This document shows, piece by piece, positions 12,452 to 23,144 of a stretch of 64,000 nucleotides of DNA. Each line of letters begins with the position of its first letter. Position 1 is the stretch's first letter. The position numbers and the translations under genes are program-made. Source of the DNA: Brasenia schreberi (lineage: Eukaryota; Streptophyta; Magnoliopsida; Nymphaeales; Cabombaceae); the NCBI GenBank assembly GCA_036023115.1, contig JAYKKT010000037.1, positions 4,068,501-4,132,500 on the forward strand, read 5' to 3'. The notes beneath the pieces are model-generated. The model made no database searches, was not told the DNA's origin, and saw nothing but the letters and a program-made list of their open reading frames with translations.

Positions 12452-14076
12452 TTGAAAAGCAGAGTTTTTCCGCATAATTTAGAGTCGGCAATCATATTAA
12501 CAAGGTGTTTATCAGTGCCTTCAGGCAAATTCTTCAGGGTTTCAAATGTTGTATCCTTTTGCTGAAAAAGGAATTTCATCATCCAGGCTAATATCATAAA
12601 CGAAAAGAAATGCTGCAGGATTCAGGGGAGATAGCCATATCATGCATTGAATATGTAAGGTCAACCAAAATTGTGTAATTCGCTACCCAGATTAGCATCC
12701 TTGGGCGCCTATATTGATGCCCTAATTTTGTTAGGTGGTTCGTTCTGTTTTCTTTTATTCTTGTGTATAAATCTTAAATCTTTCTAGTATTTCAAGATCT
12801 CCTGAATCTTCACAATAACTTTACTGAATTCTGAAAGGATCGTCACTGTCTTTGAAGAGCTCTTGCCAAACACTAGCTCCTCTAGCAAGGTAAACCTCAT
12901 GCGATGTCGCAGCCCTCATGGCACAGGTTTACTCACACGTGCCACATTTGGTGAGCAGGTTGGGTGCACTTTGGCTAGGTCCAGGGTGCCGGGCTCTAGT
13001 CAAGCTGAAATGAGGTTTTCCGTCCATAGTTAGGATCTCGTTTAGTTCTCTTTCCTTTTGATTTGAATTCTTGTAATAACTGGGCATTAGATCGGTCATT
13101 TGGGCATTATTTGGTTGAGTTCAGTAATAAAACAGGCCAATAAGATCCGGTTTTAATGTAATTGGTTTGAGTCTATGTTTTGGAACGGGTCCTTAAGATC
13201 CGGCTCCACTTAGTCGCATTAGGGTTTGGTATAAAAGAACCCTCCTTTCGAGGTCATTTGTTCAGCCAGTCATTTTGGAATAAAAATCGTCTTCGTCCTC
13301 TTCTTGCTTTGGACTTGGATGTGTACGTGTGCAGTGTAAAGGGAGAGAAACCGTGCAGTGTGGGAGAAGATACTGTGTGAGATGTTGGTAGTGTTCAGGC
13401 CCGGTCTTTTTTTTATGGCAGCAGTCCGGTGTGGCCGTTGCTATCAGCAGGCTCTTCCAATGGCCGAAAATTTCCGGTCTACTGGAGGGACAGTGACAGG
13501 CGATGATACGACCTTACTGCCGTAAGTGCGAGTGTATTGCGTCACCTGCATGAGGGCAGCTCAAGCATGGCAGATATTAGAACATTGGGTTGCAAATCTA
13601 CGTGGAATTTGTCTTCCCTGTCCAGCCTGTTTCATCAAATACCTTTTTCTCAATCTCACCGCTATTTAATTCACGTTATCCTAACACACCAGCGTGCGGG
13701 CAGATGCACACGCATACAGTAGTAACCATCGACGCTTTTGGAATGCATATGATGTTTCGAACATGGTGTAACATGCTAGGTGGTCGTGCATGTGTGATGC
13801 TTTCCCTTCCTCTTTTGTTTCCCGTCTTCCAACCACCATGGGAACATGACATGGTAGCTTCAGGAAAATGCCATTGATCCTGATCTTCATTGCTCTCCTA
13901 AAGGGCGTGTCATGAAAGGGGCATCAACGATGAAAGAGAAGACGAGTGCTCTTGAATCATACCATATTAGCTGGAAACTTGATCAAGGCTAGAAAACTTC
14001 TTGCATGAACCAAACTCCAACACTTCAAATACATGGAGAAATTGTGATGCACTTCCCAAATACATGGTAGCGACTT
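12452..14076. other. Intergenic region between NSE4 and ENR, left part
   Basis: The first ~200 bases would be NSE4 3' untranslated region. The remainder has only short open frames (for example 13180-13380 and 13590-13877) without family resemblance, and no RNA gene is recognised. Confidence 0.45.
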
Positions 14077-14505
14077 CCCAGCTGAGCATATGCAGTCTGC
14101 TTTAGTTTGATGTGCGAGAAGTGGTGACACATACGCAACCATTTGCATAATCTTGCTACACTTCTTTTCTTGATTCTCTTACAATTCAAGTGAAATATGA
14201 AGTTTCGGTATTCCGAAAACAGGTGCGTTTTAGATTGTAGAACTGTGGTTGAGCAGCATCAAGCTTTTCACGAGAACGCAGATTCTCTCAGTGCTAAGGG
14301 CGTTCTTTTGCACAAAAAGCGATGACATTGAATCCCTCTTTGTTCTTTCAAATGGATCAGCATTCTCCTTTTTTGTTGAATAAATTGGTGCAAACACATT
14401 TGATCCACATTTGGACATGTTTTTTAAAGCTAACGGTTGGTGTTTCCATGTAAGTGAGTTTCTCTTGAGCAGTCAAAATCATGCTTGCATCACTGTTGTG
14501 CCACG
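14077..14505 (+). repeat. Dispersed duplicated block, copy 2
   Basis: Counterpart of 10311-10935, with CATATGCAGTCTGCTTTAGT, TTGATGTGCGAGAAG, CTTGCTACACTTCTTTTC, GTTGAATAAATTGGTGCAAA and TTTCCATGTAAGTGAG. It is shorter because the microsatellite and flanking bases of copy 1 are missing. Confidence 0.7.
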
Positions 14506-15933
14506 ATATCAACAAGCAATACCTGTAATGAAGCTGAAATTTGGATTGGTAGACGCCGGCGCATCTGGCCAAGGAGACTAGGAAAAACGTTTAAGTTGAA
14601 AGGCCCATGGTTTTGATAGACGGCACGCACATCTTAATGTTGGTCGTCCCCATCTTTTTCATCAAACTAAAAGGAGGCGTTAGCGACTAAAATCAGATGC
14701 TTCAACGGACAGAATGGATCGATGCTCACATTATGTATGAAACCCGCCTAAACCAGTCACATTGCCTATACATGCATTGTGCATAATATTATAATGAATT
14801 TTCCTTCACTAAACCCAGTTGAACAAAGCAGTATAGTGGAACAATTATTACTCGGGAGTCTGAAGGAAAGAACAGTTCTCTTGTTCCTCAGGGAATTTGG
14901 CTCGGAAATCAAAACAGTTTCACTAATTGAAGGAATAGATAAACAAAAGAGAAATGCTCTAGAAAATATTTGAGATGGTTTGGGACAGACGGTTGATGAT
15001 TAGAAATGGCATTCTCGCTGAAAATGCTGGCAAACATAATTCAAGTGGATGCATAGCTTGCCTCAGTTTTAGGAATACCTAGCTCAGCAAAAATTGGACT
15101 ATCTACGCCCACGCCCATGGCGTGCAAACCATTGTCAACATAAGTGATGGTTCCGGTCATCGCAGAAGACAAAGGTGACGCCAAAAATGCAGCTACATGG
15201 CCAACCTCATCTGCGCCATTGTCGAGAAATCATAAACAATGATTCAGGAAATTTAAGTAGTCACCATGTCACGCAGTACAAACCTGCTAATAGTTCCTTC
15301 TGCAATGGTGCATTGGCAAATGAGTAGTTAATCATCTTGTCAATGAACCCGATCGCCTTGGCTGCACGACTTCCCAATGGACCTAAACATGCAAAAAGTA
15401 TGATCACATTAATCCTAGTTTGCGAAAATAACCCTTTTAGATCACCCTCCTGATTATTCTAAGAAACATGCAAAACTAAAGATTTCATTTGGTCAAATTT
15501 TCCCTGTAATGGAAGTTCAAAAGCAAGCACCTGAAAAAGCAGAAATTTTTGAGAAACAATTTCAAATATCCAAAGGGAAGGGGGGAGTTAGAAAAATAGA
15601 AGGACCAAATACACAGGATATCTATGTGTGTCATGCATAATATGAAAGTGTGGAAACAAAAGAATTGTAAACTAACTTTTGTATCACTTTCCAAAGCAGC
15701 TTTTGCAGAACTCATACCACCACCATATCTGCATATCAGTCAGTTCGAAATTTTGTCAATCAAAAAATGTTATTAAAATAACAAAGTATATGAGTTTTTG
15801 AGGCATAACCAACACACCCAGGAATGATCCTCTCTGAAGCAATGTATGTAAGAATATATATATATCCAAATGATAAATGAAAACACGTATCATACTGTAG
15901 AAAACCGCGAAAGATAACAGTCAGGAGCCGGAA

Positions 15934-15953
15934 CCCCCCCCCCCCCCCCCCGC

Positions 15954-16007
<54 letters not shown>
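15934..16007. repeat. C18-(CT)n-(TA)n compound microsatellite in ENR intron 7
   Basis: Eighteen C are followed by CGC, about 12 CT units and about 14 TA units. It lies only ~70 bases from the damaged 5' edge of ENR exon 8, whose own first codons are replaced by TA units. Confidence 0.95.
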
Positions 16008-16010
<3 letters not shown>

Positions 16011-18459
16011 GCTAAATACCTTCAGTATAACCTAACCACATCATGAGCCACAATAATCATTTATTTATCAATAAGGGCAATTTTCACAAAGAAGAAAGGA
16101 GAAAATAACGCTATGAAATTGAAGATGTTAAGGAAACATCCAAGAAACAACTTTGTGAATAACCATACAGCGTATATGCATATCTGCTCTTACAAGTTTG
16201 GAGCTGCACAAGAATATAAAAACAATACATCCAGATCAAGAAAGGGTCAAAAGCAAATCAAACTGATATTACATACCTGGGTTCATTATTGGGAGGAAGT
16301 GCTTTAGCAGAGAAACATAAGAATAACTTGATGCAGAAACTGCAGCCAGGTATCCCCTCCTTGAAGTTTCCAACAAAGGTTTTGTGACCTATTCAAAATA
16401 TTCTGTTTTCAAGAACGGAAAATTTGAGGGAAAAAAAAGAGAAAAGGATGAATATGAAATACAAATTCCACCTCTGGGCCATTAGCAAGGGAGTGCACAA
16501 GGATATCAATGGTTCCATAATCACGTTTAACACACTCAGCTACTTCCTGAGACACATCACATATCAAGAAGAAGCATACATTTGGTTAAGTTATGAATGT
16601 GATATCAAAAATTGTTTAACCATTAAAAGGACAGGTAAGGAGCTTATATAATTATAATCTACCCAGCATAACTACAACAATAACATCCCTATATTCAAAC
16701 ATCGTGTATCCTACATAATTCTTCAAGTTTGTTGCTTCTTTCATTTTCAATTACTTTATACTTGTATGTTTATAGTATTCTTAAGAATAGCACTACAACC
16801 AGTACTCTTTACCTCTTTTAATTTCGTTTATAAATTAAAACATTTAAATAACAAGAGTTCACCAAACATTTCCAGTTGTGCAACAGTATCCAACTCATTA
16901 TGTAGCTGGACGTGTGTAAGGCACAAAGTGAATACAATCATCAGAAAATTAATAAGTAACATTTCAATACTACAAGCGCTAGTACAATCTAAGGTCCCAG
17001 TCGCTCCACAAAAGCACACGCATGAGAAGACCAACCCAAGTTCAATGAGGAAAATAGCGAATATGGGCATCAACTACCAAAATCATACATCAGAGGAAAT
17101 AACGCAACAATTTTGTAGAAGGCACATAGCAAACATATGGTGTGGCTAGGACATGGTTTTAACAAAAAGATCTCCAAGTTCATTAAAATTATGAGTCAAC
17201 GTCCATCCAGATCATCAAAAATAAAAAAAAGAGGATCCAGTATAACCAGTAATATGAAGAAAAATCATGTACCTGAACTGTCCAATGTGAGGACCCAGCA
17301 TATCTCTTGTTTGTTTTGACCTGGAGAGGAATCATCAGATAATTTAACATGATCAAGAGAAACAAGTTTTAGAAGCAAAACTGCACAAAAGGAAGAATGC
17401 ATCCTTCATGTCAAGCGATAAAGAACCATGTTTTTAGTCCTACATCTTCAGGAACATCCTCAGGGCAGTCATAAACAGCATCCAAAGCATACACTTTTGC
17501 TATCTCCATCAGAGAACCATCTGGTAATCTGCCAAAGAAAGTATGAGAGCATATGAAGATCAAAATTCACAAACTTTCACTGCAAGGAGGAAGCAAGGAA
17601 AGGAATAAAGAATGAAATCTTACACACGTGACTCATCAAATTTTCCACGCCTCAAGCTAGTCTCAAAAATATTTAGTGCCTGCGAGATTCCAAGTGTGAA
17701 TCAGGCAGGAAATTGTTTCAGCAATGTTGAGAACGCCCATTTACAAAAGTAAAAAAAGTACTTACAGGTACCCAAGTTCCAATGAGGATCTCAGCCCCAG
17801 CAGCAGCAAGTGCTTTAGCTATTGCCCAACCATAACCATTGTCATCAGCAATTCCAGCAATAAATGCCCTTTTACCTGGTACTCAGAAACCACTAGCAGT
17901 CAACAGAAACATATATAGAAGAAAAAACTGAAGATACCCTAAGTGCCTAAAATAATAATGACAGCATCTGGGAGTTAGGATAGGATTTTGGAATTAAAAT
18001 AATATACATATACGTGAAAGTGTCAGTGAATCTCCAACCAATTTAACTATATTGATTTACAGAACACCAATGCATAAAAATGAAAAAAGAAAAACAACCA
18101 TATCTTACATAAACCAAAAAAGCTAATATTACAACAAAATACAGGGTTTTCAGGAAACTCCCAACTTCAGGCACATAGACAAGTTCACCATTGCCTGAAA
18201 CATCGTTCTCTGTTGGGTAATCAAGCCAAAAGAGCCTTTGGGGTCATATGCTGTGGGTGATGAAAGATAATTTAGCGATAATTTTGTCAAAGCATGTCCA
18301 CAATGTGAAAAATCTCATAACTTAAAGAGAAGGAAGTGCAAATGTGGTAAAGTAATGCTTTCTCTGGAATCTGGAGCATATGTATCAGAATGCAATTGGA
18401 GAAAACTATTATTTGGAATAGATTCAGAAATTTGCACATAATCAGTGAATCTAGATATC

Positions 18460-19125
18460 AATGAAGTCATCCACCTTAGTTCTAACTAGTAAAGTTCTCA
18501 CTTTCGAGCATTTGAGTATCAGTAGGCGGACTTGGTTAGCATAGTACACATGCAATAATATCACCAAAAAAAATCGTTGATAAACATGCCTGAAAGAGTC
18601 AATGACTGTCACAAGTGCATCACTTAGAACAAGTCACACAAATACTATTATTAGGTGCTCTGGCATTATTAGATAGTTACAACATAAAGTACAATGCAGA
18701 AGTTGACAAGCAGCAATCAGAATCCTATCTAATTTCCCTCTCCCAGATAGCATGAAAACCAGTTATAATGAAGCTTGATTGTGAAAGAAGTCTTTCAACC
18801 TTAGTTCCTATGTAGTCAAGTTCTAATCTTTCCAGCATTTGGTAACTAGTGGACTTGGTAAAATAAAAAGTATAGAATGCAAGAACATATCACCAAATCA
18901 CCTTGCCGATTAACATGCCTAGAAATCCAGTGATGATCACAAGTGCATCATCTAGCTAGATTGCCGACAAATACCAATTTTAGTAAGCCTTCTGGTATCA
19001 AGAGAAATTAAAAGCATCAAAAGCGAAAAGAAAGTGCAGCAAAGGTGACAAGCAGTATCTTAAGAAGTTAAAGAATTCTTATACAATTTTCCTTTTCCTA
19101 GATTACATTAAAACCTCAATCAGCA
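18460..19125 (-). repeat. Diverged tandem duplication in ENR intron 1
   Basis: Two units of about 322 bases, at ~18460-18780 and ~18785-19125. Shared plus-strand words: CAACCTTAGTTC / CACCTTAGTTCT, AAGTTCT, AGCATTTG, GGACTTGGT, AACATGCCT, CACAAGTGCATCA, GACAAGCAG and CCTAGAT/CCCAGAT..ATTA/CAT..AAAACC. The units are clearly diverged. Confidence 0.6.
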
Positions 19126-20697
19126 AAGTTATCTGATAAGTCCTAAATAACCTTAGTAGAAAACAAAATCCACTGTTTATTCAACAGCTTGTTGATTGGA
19201 AATTGCTATTATTTTGTACTTTTCTTTTGCTATCTAATACCCAAGTCAAAGTCTTTTTGGAAGGCCAAAGTCCATCACTATATATAGCTTGCTTCACAAT
19301 ATAATTTCTGTTTATTTAATGTGAAACCCAAATGGAAAATGTGACTTCTAACCTCTAAGATCAATAGATAAGCTGGCTGTGGCAGCACTTCCATTTACAC
19401 CAGACATTGCCTTTGTCACAACTCTATTATGCTTCCAAGTACAATGCGCATAGCTTCGATCCAGTGGGGAAATTGATGATATAAATGACGACGTTGAAAT
19501 TTTGGCCTTGGACTCTCCACCCAAACCAACTCTTACCACAGCAAACCGTGGCTCCTGAAGCTTACTTGAAGAGGCACAAGGCATGGCCATGGCCATTTGA
19601 AGATTTGATGCAGCTGCTGCAGCCATCAACTTAACAAACAAGCCTAAAAACTACAAGGAAACCTGCAATAACGTCAAACAAAGTTGCTTTTTAAAGTTAA
19701 AGATAGAGCTATGAATTATACAAAGTCATAAACAAAAGGAAAATCAACTCCGAGAACTGAAAAAGGCCTTGCATATGATTAAATTCTAAAACGGCAAAAG
19801 ACGAAGGCATTTTTCATGAAACCAAGAAAGATGTGCAAATACAGCAAGCAACATTTGGAAAGATCATACGAAGCAGAGCGGAGAAACTAAAACACGAACA
19901 ACATTTTTAACAGCATTCTGATAACAAGGTAAGTACAAACGAATATATTCGAAGAGCATGTAAACAAATCCGAGCGGAAAAGAGAGCAGATTAGGAACAT
20001 TGAGGCAGATTAATCGGCAATATTTTGATAGGTAACACGGATCTAAACATTATATGCAGACGATGAACATTTTGAGGTGCACCATAGAGAAAAAGTGAGG
20101 GCAGAACAACCAGATCGTGTTGATTTCTGCTGCTAGCACTTCAAAGAGGAAAAAACACCGTCTTCAAGAGCATTTTCAGAAAGAATTAAGAACCTCGCCC
20201 GAGCCCACCGATACTGAAAACAATGACTTTCCAAGGAAACAAAACAATAGAGAATGACGAAAAATAAAATGAGTTTGATACATGACTCTGAGTAACTCAT
20301 CAACGACACTTGAGTCCACACAAATAACATCAATTTCGCATGTTTTATATAATCAGACAGGAAAATGAGCCGATATTCCCTACTTCAGTGTACATAAAGA
20401 TCAGGCTCTTTTCTCTATTTTTTTCACCATCGGTATCATTTTCAGGCAATAATCATAGTAGAAGCTACAGATAGTCGAAAATCATAATTTCGAACAGAAT
20501 CCGACGACAGAAACGGGAAAACGAGAGCGTTTCATGAAGAATTCCTCGGGACGGGTCACAGAGAGCTCGAAACAAACGAAACTCAGGCCAAAATTTCGTC
20601 TCGTTCGCATGCATCAACAAATCCCAGAGGAAAAACTGAGAATTCTCAGACCTTATTTATATGCACACAGAGATCAGGTTGTTCTCCTCCAACTTAC

Positions 20698-20950
20698 CTC
20701 TCCCTAGTACGGGAAAACTTGTTTTGCAGCCGATTCTAGCAATCCCGGAGACGATACGACTTGAAAAAAAGGAACTACGGGCTTTAGAGCTCTATCCACT
20801 TCGTTCCTGCTGCCGAGAGTTCTCCGCCTTTGCACGAAGAGCTCGTCGTGTCGCCTCACTCACTCAAAGAGCGTTTCCGATGGAACCTAGGCAGTGGCTT
20901 TGTAGTGTGCTGTTGAACAACGACAGCTCGAGAAGCGAATCTGGGCCGTG
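20698..20950 (-). promoter_or_regulatory. Probable 5' untranslated exon and promoter edge of the ENR gene
   Basis: On the minus strand a donor GTAAGTT follows position 20698, and an acceptor TTGCAG ends at 19663, 36 bases before the ATG at 19626. This gives a ~1.03 kb intron in the 5' leader. The exon side (20700-20950) is more GC-rich than its surroundings, as expected for a leader exon near a start site. The transcription start is not determined and no clear TATA box was assigned. The call is inferred from splice signals only. Confidence 0.5.
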
Positions 20951-21082
20951 CATGAGGTAGATCGACGGCGGGGAGAGAGGGAGATTCGAACGTGAGAGCG
21001 AAGAGTGGAGCCCAGTCAGACGACTGAAAGAGGTTAACATCACACACCCAGTTTTCCTCCCTTTCTTTTGTAAAAGGAAGAA

Positions 21083-22412
21083 ACTTTTAGTAAGGGGTGT
21101 TGATCGAACCGCCAAAACCAACCGAACCGAACCGATTCGTTTCTAGATGTCTAGCTGTTCGATTCGGTTTTAGCAGAAAAATTTTGGGTGGTTTGTATTT
21201 CGGTTCCAGTGTTGAAATTGAATCATGAAAACCGAACCGACTCGAACCATATATATATATAAACCTGGGTCCTGGTTGCTGTAAGCTCGCTGAGTGCAAA
21301 TCCTAGAGTTGATTTCCTCTCCGCTCCCTTCCCTCCTCTCTCTCTCTCTCTCTCTCCGTTAGATTGCGACCTCTCTTCGCCCGCCACAGGCAAGCATCGT
21401 ATTCACCATGTGAGTGTCATCTCTCCCGTCTCTCTCACTCTATCTACATCCCATTGAGGAAGTTCTCTCCCTCGGCCTCATCGAACACCGACCATCGCAT
21501 TGTGGTTTTCCGCGTGCATAATCCCCATGATGTCTTTCAGCTCTCCCTCCCTTTCCCTCCATCTGTATATATTTCAGGGGATTTATGGTTGTGTTTTTCA
21601 GTTTTTAGGGTTTGTTTTATATTTTAATTTCTGCTTCGTCATTCTCATTGGAGGTTAGGATTTGTCATTGTGTTTTGGGATTCCTGCCTTGTGATCGTAT
21701 TTTGTGATTGTGTTTTCTCTGATAAGGTTCTGGTGCAAACGTTGTATAAACTGCTTTGGCCAAATTTAGGACCAAGTGTTTTTTTTTTTTTTACCCTTTC
21801 TTGTTCGAATCATATGCCATTTAAATGCCAAACCTGTTTATTTGGATTGTTCTTAAGAATTCAACTAATAAAATGAGGGTGTATTGGTTGTGCACTCGTT
21901 TTCTGTGCATCCAGGCATTCAATTTCAACAGGTTTATAAAAAATCATATGTTCCTTTTAATTGCTGATATAAGGTGTTTGTTTGTAAGACTATTGCAGTA
22001 AGGACCTTAAGGGGCTTCATTATATCTATATATACACGTAAATACAAATATTTATAAGTCTATATATGAGTTTTATAACATTATATACATATAAAATGTG
22101 AATATATATAGCTTATATACTAACATGGATTTAAATCTTGACAAGTTTATAAGTTTATACATATGGGTTTTATAACCTCATACATATAAAATGATAAAAC
22201 GTGGACTGTACATCCAAATAATTTCATGGCATTTATATTGTATTTAGCAAAACCCTTAAATAAGTCGAGTTGTAGTTGAGAATCAAATCAAACTGGAATC
22301 AGTTGTTCGGTTTTGGCCATTCTCTAAAAGTTGAGAACCGAAACTAGCAGTTTGGTTGGAGGTTGAGGCTAGAATCGAACCAAACCGAACCGTGAACATT
22401 CTTACTTTTAGT
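21083..22412. mobile_element. hAT-like non-autonomous element with target duplication
   Basis: The sequence ACTTTTAGT occurs at 21083-21091 and again at 22404-22412. Inside it the left end reads AAGGGGTGTTGATCGAACCG and the right end, reversed, reads AAGAATGTTCACGGTTCGG. These are imperfect inverted ends of the TAGGGGTGT..CGGTTCGG kind common in plant hAT MITEs. An 8-9 bp duplication fits hAT. Both subterminal regions are rich in AACCGAACC/GGTTTGGTT. A relative at 51.5-52.0 kb shares the left subterminal CTAGATGTCT block, a TA-rich centre, and the right AAAAGTTGAGAAC..ACTAGCAGTTTGGTT block. The central ~750 bases (21265-22015) are not shared. Confidence 0.6.
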
Positions 22413-23144
22413 TAAAAAAAGAAAAATTCAGAAAATTAGCTTGAGGTTGGTCATTTTTCTTTTTCATCATTCAAAAAAGAAAACGATGGATCTACCAAAA
22501 TGGCCGGTTCTGGTTTTCTTAGAACCAGGAATCTGGACCTGGTCGATTTTACTTCCAATTTGAGTCCTAAACCTCCTAGAATCAGTTGTTCGGTTTTGGC
22601 CATTCTCTAAAAGTTGAGAACCGAAACTAGCAGTTTGGTTGGAGGTTGAGGCTAGAATCGAACCAAACCGAACCGTGAACACTCTTACTTTTAGTTAAAA
22701 AAAGAAAATTCAGAAAATTAGCTTGAGGTTGGTCATTTTTCTTTTTCGTCATTCAAAAAAGAAAACGATGGATCTACCAAAATGGCCGGTTCTGGTTTTC
22801 TTGGAACCAGGAATCTGGACCTGGTCGATTTTACTTCCAATTTGAGTCCTAAACCTCCTAGAATCAGTTGTTCGGTTTTGGCCATTCTCTAAAAGTTGAG
22901 AACCGAAACTAGCAGTTTGGTTGGAGGTTGAGGCTAGAATCGAACCAAACCGAACCGTGAACACTCTTACTTTTGGTTAAAAAAAGAAAAATTTAGAAAA
23001 TTAGCTTGAGGTTGGTCATTTTTTTTTTCGTCATTCAAAAAAGAAAACGATGGATCTACCAAAATGGCCGGTTCTGGTTTTCTTGGAGCCAGGAATCTGG
23101 ACCTGGTCGATTTTACTTCCAATTTGAGTCCTAAACCTCCTAGA
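22297..23144. repeat. Three tandem copies of a ~282 bp unit
   Basis: Units start at 22297, 22580 and 22862 with AATCAGTTGTTCGGTTTTGG, giving periods of 283 and 282. Each unit contains the last ~110 bases of the hAT-like element, the ACTTTTAGT (or ACTTTTGGT) target site, and ~165 bases of right flank ending CTAAACCTCCTAG. Units are nearly identical, so the amplification is recent. Minus-strand open frames at 22467-22682 and 22749-22964 translate identically but are only a by-product of the repeat. Confidence 0.95.

Larger units (their letters stand above)
15041..19626 (-). pseudogene. MOD1: Enoyl-[acyl-carrier-protein] reductase (NADH), plastid type; damaged in two exons
   Basis: Plant ENR reduces trans-2-enoyl-ACP with NADH, the last step of each plastid fatty-acid elongation cycle. 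Coding exons: 19353-19626 (ATG, Ala/Ser-rich transit peptide of ~75 residues, ends I-D-L-R), 17766-17875 ([13 protein letters not shown]-binding loop), 17624-17679, 17444-17528, 17273-17320, 16472-16546 (H-S-L-A-N-G-P-E), 16277-16388, about 15818-15867, 15677-15728 (G-Y-G-G-G-M-S-S-A-K with the catalytic Lys), a remnant at 15516-15530, 15284-15382 ([10 protein letters not shown]), 15041-15210 (TGA). All clean exons have GT/AG borders and matching phases. Exon 8 keeps L-T-Y-I-A-S-E-R-I-I-P-G, but its start is a TA run and has no acceptor AG. Exon 10 stops matching after V-L-A-F-E; a faint R-K-x-R-I-N-V trace sits at 15401-15424. Either a recent pseudogene or a gene hit by local sequence errors. 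Intron 1 is 1.5 kb. Confidence 0.85.

Noticed and set aside
16766..17149. 127-codon plus-strand open frame inside ENR
   Set aside because: Lies wholly in an ENR intron (16547-17272) on the opposite strand, with no conserved features.
22297..23144. CRISPR-like array
   Set aside because: Units are contiguous ~282 bp repeats with no unique spacers, in a plant genome.
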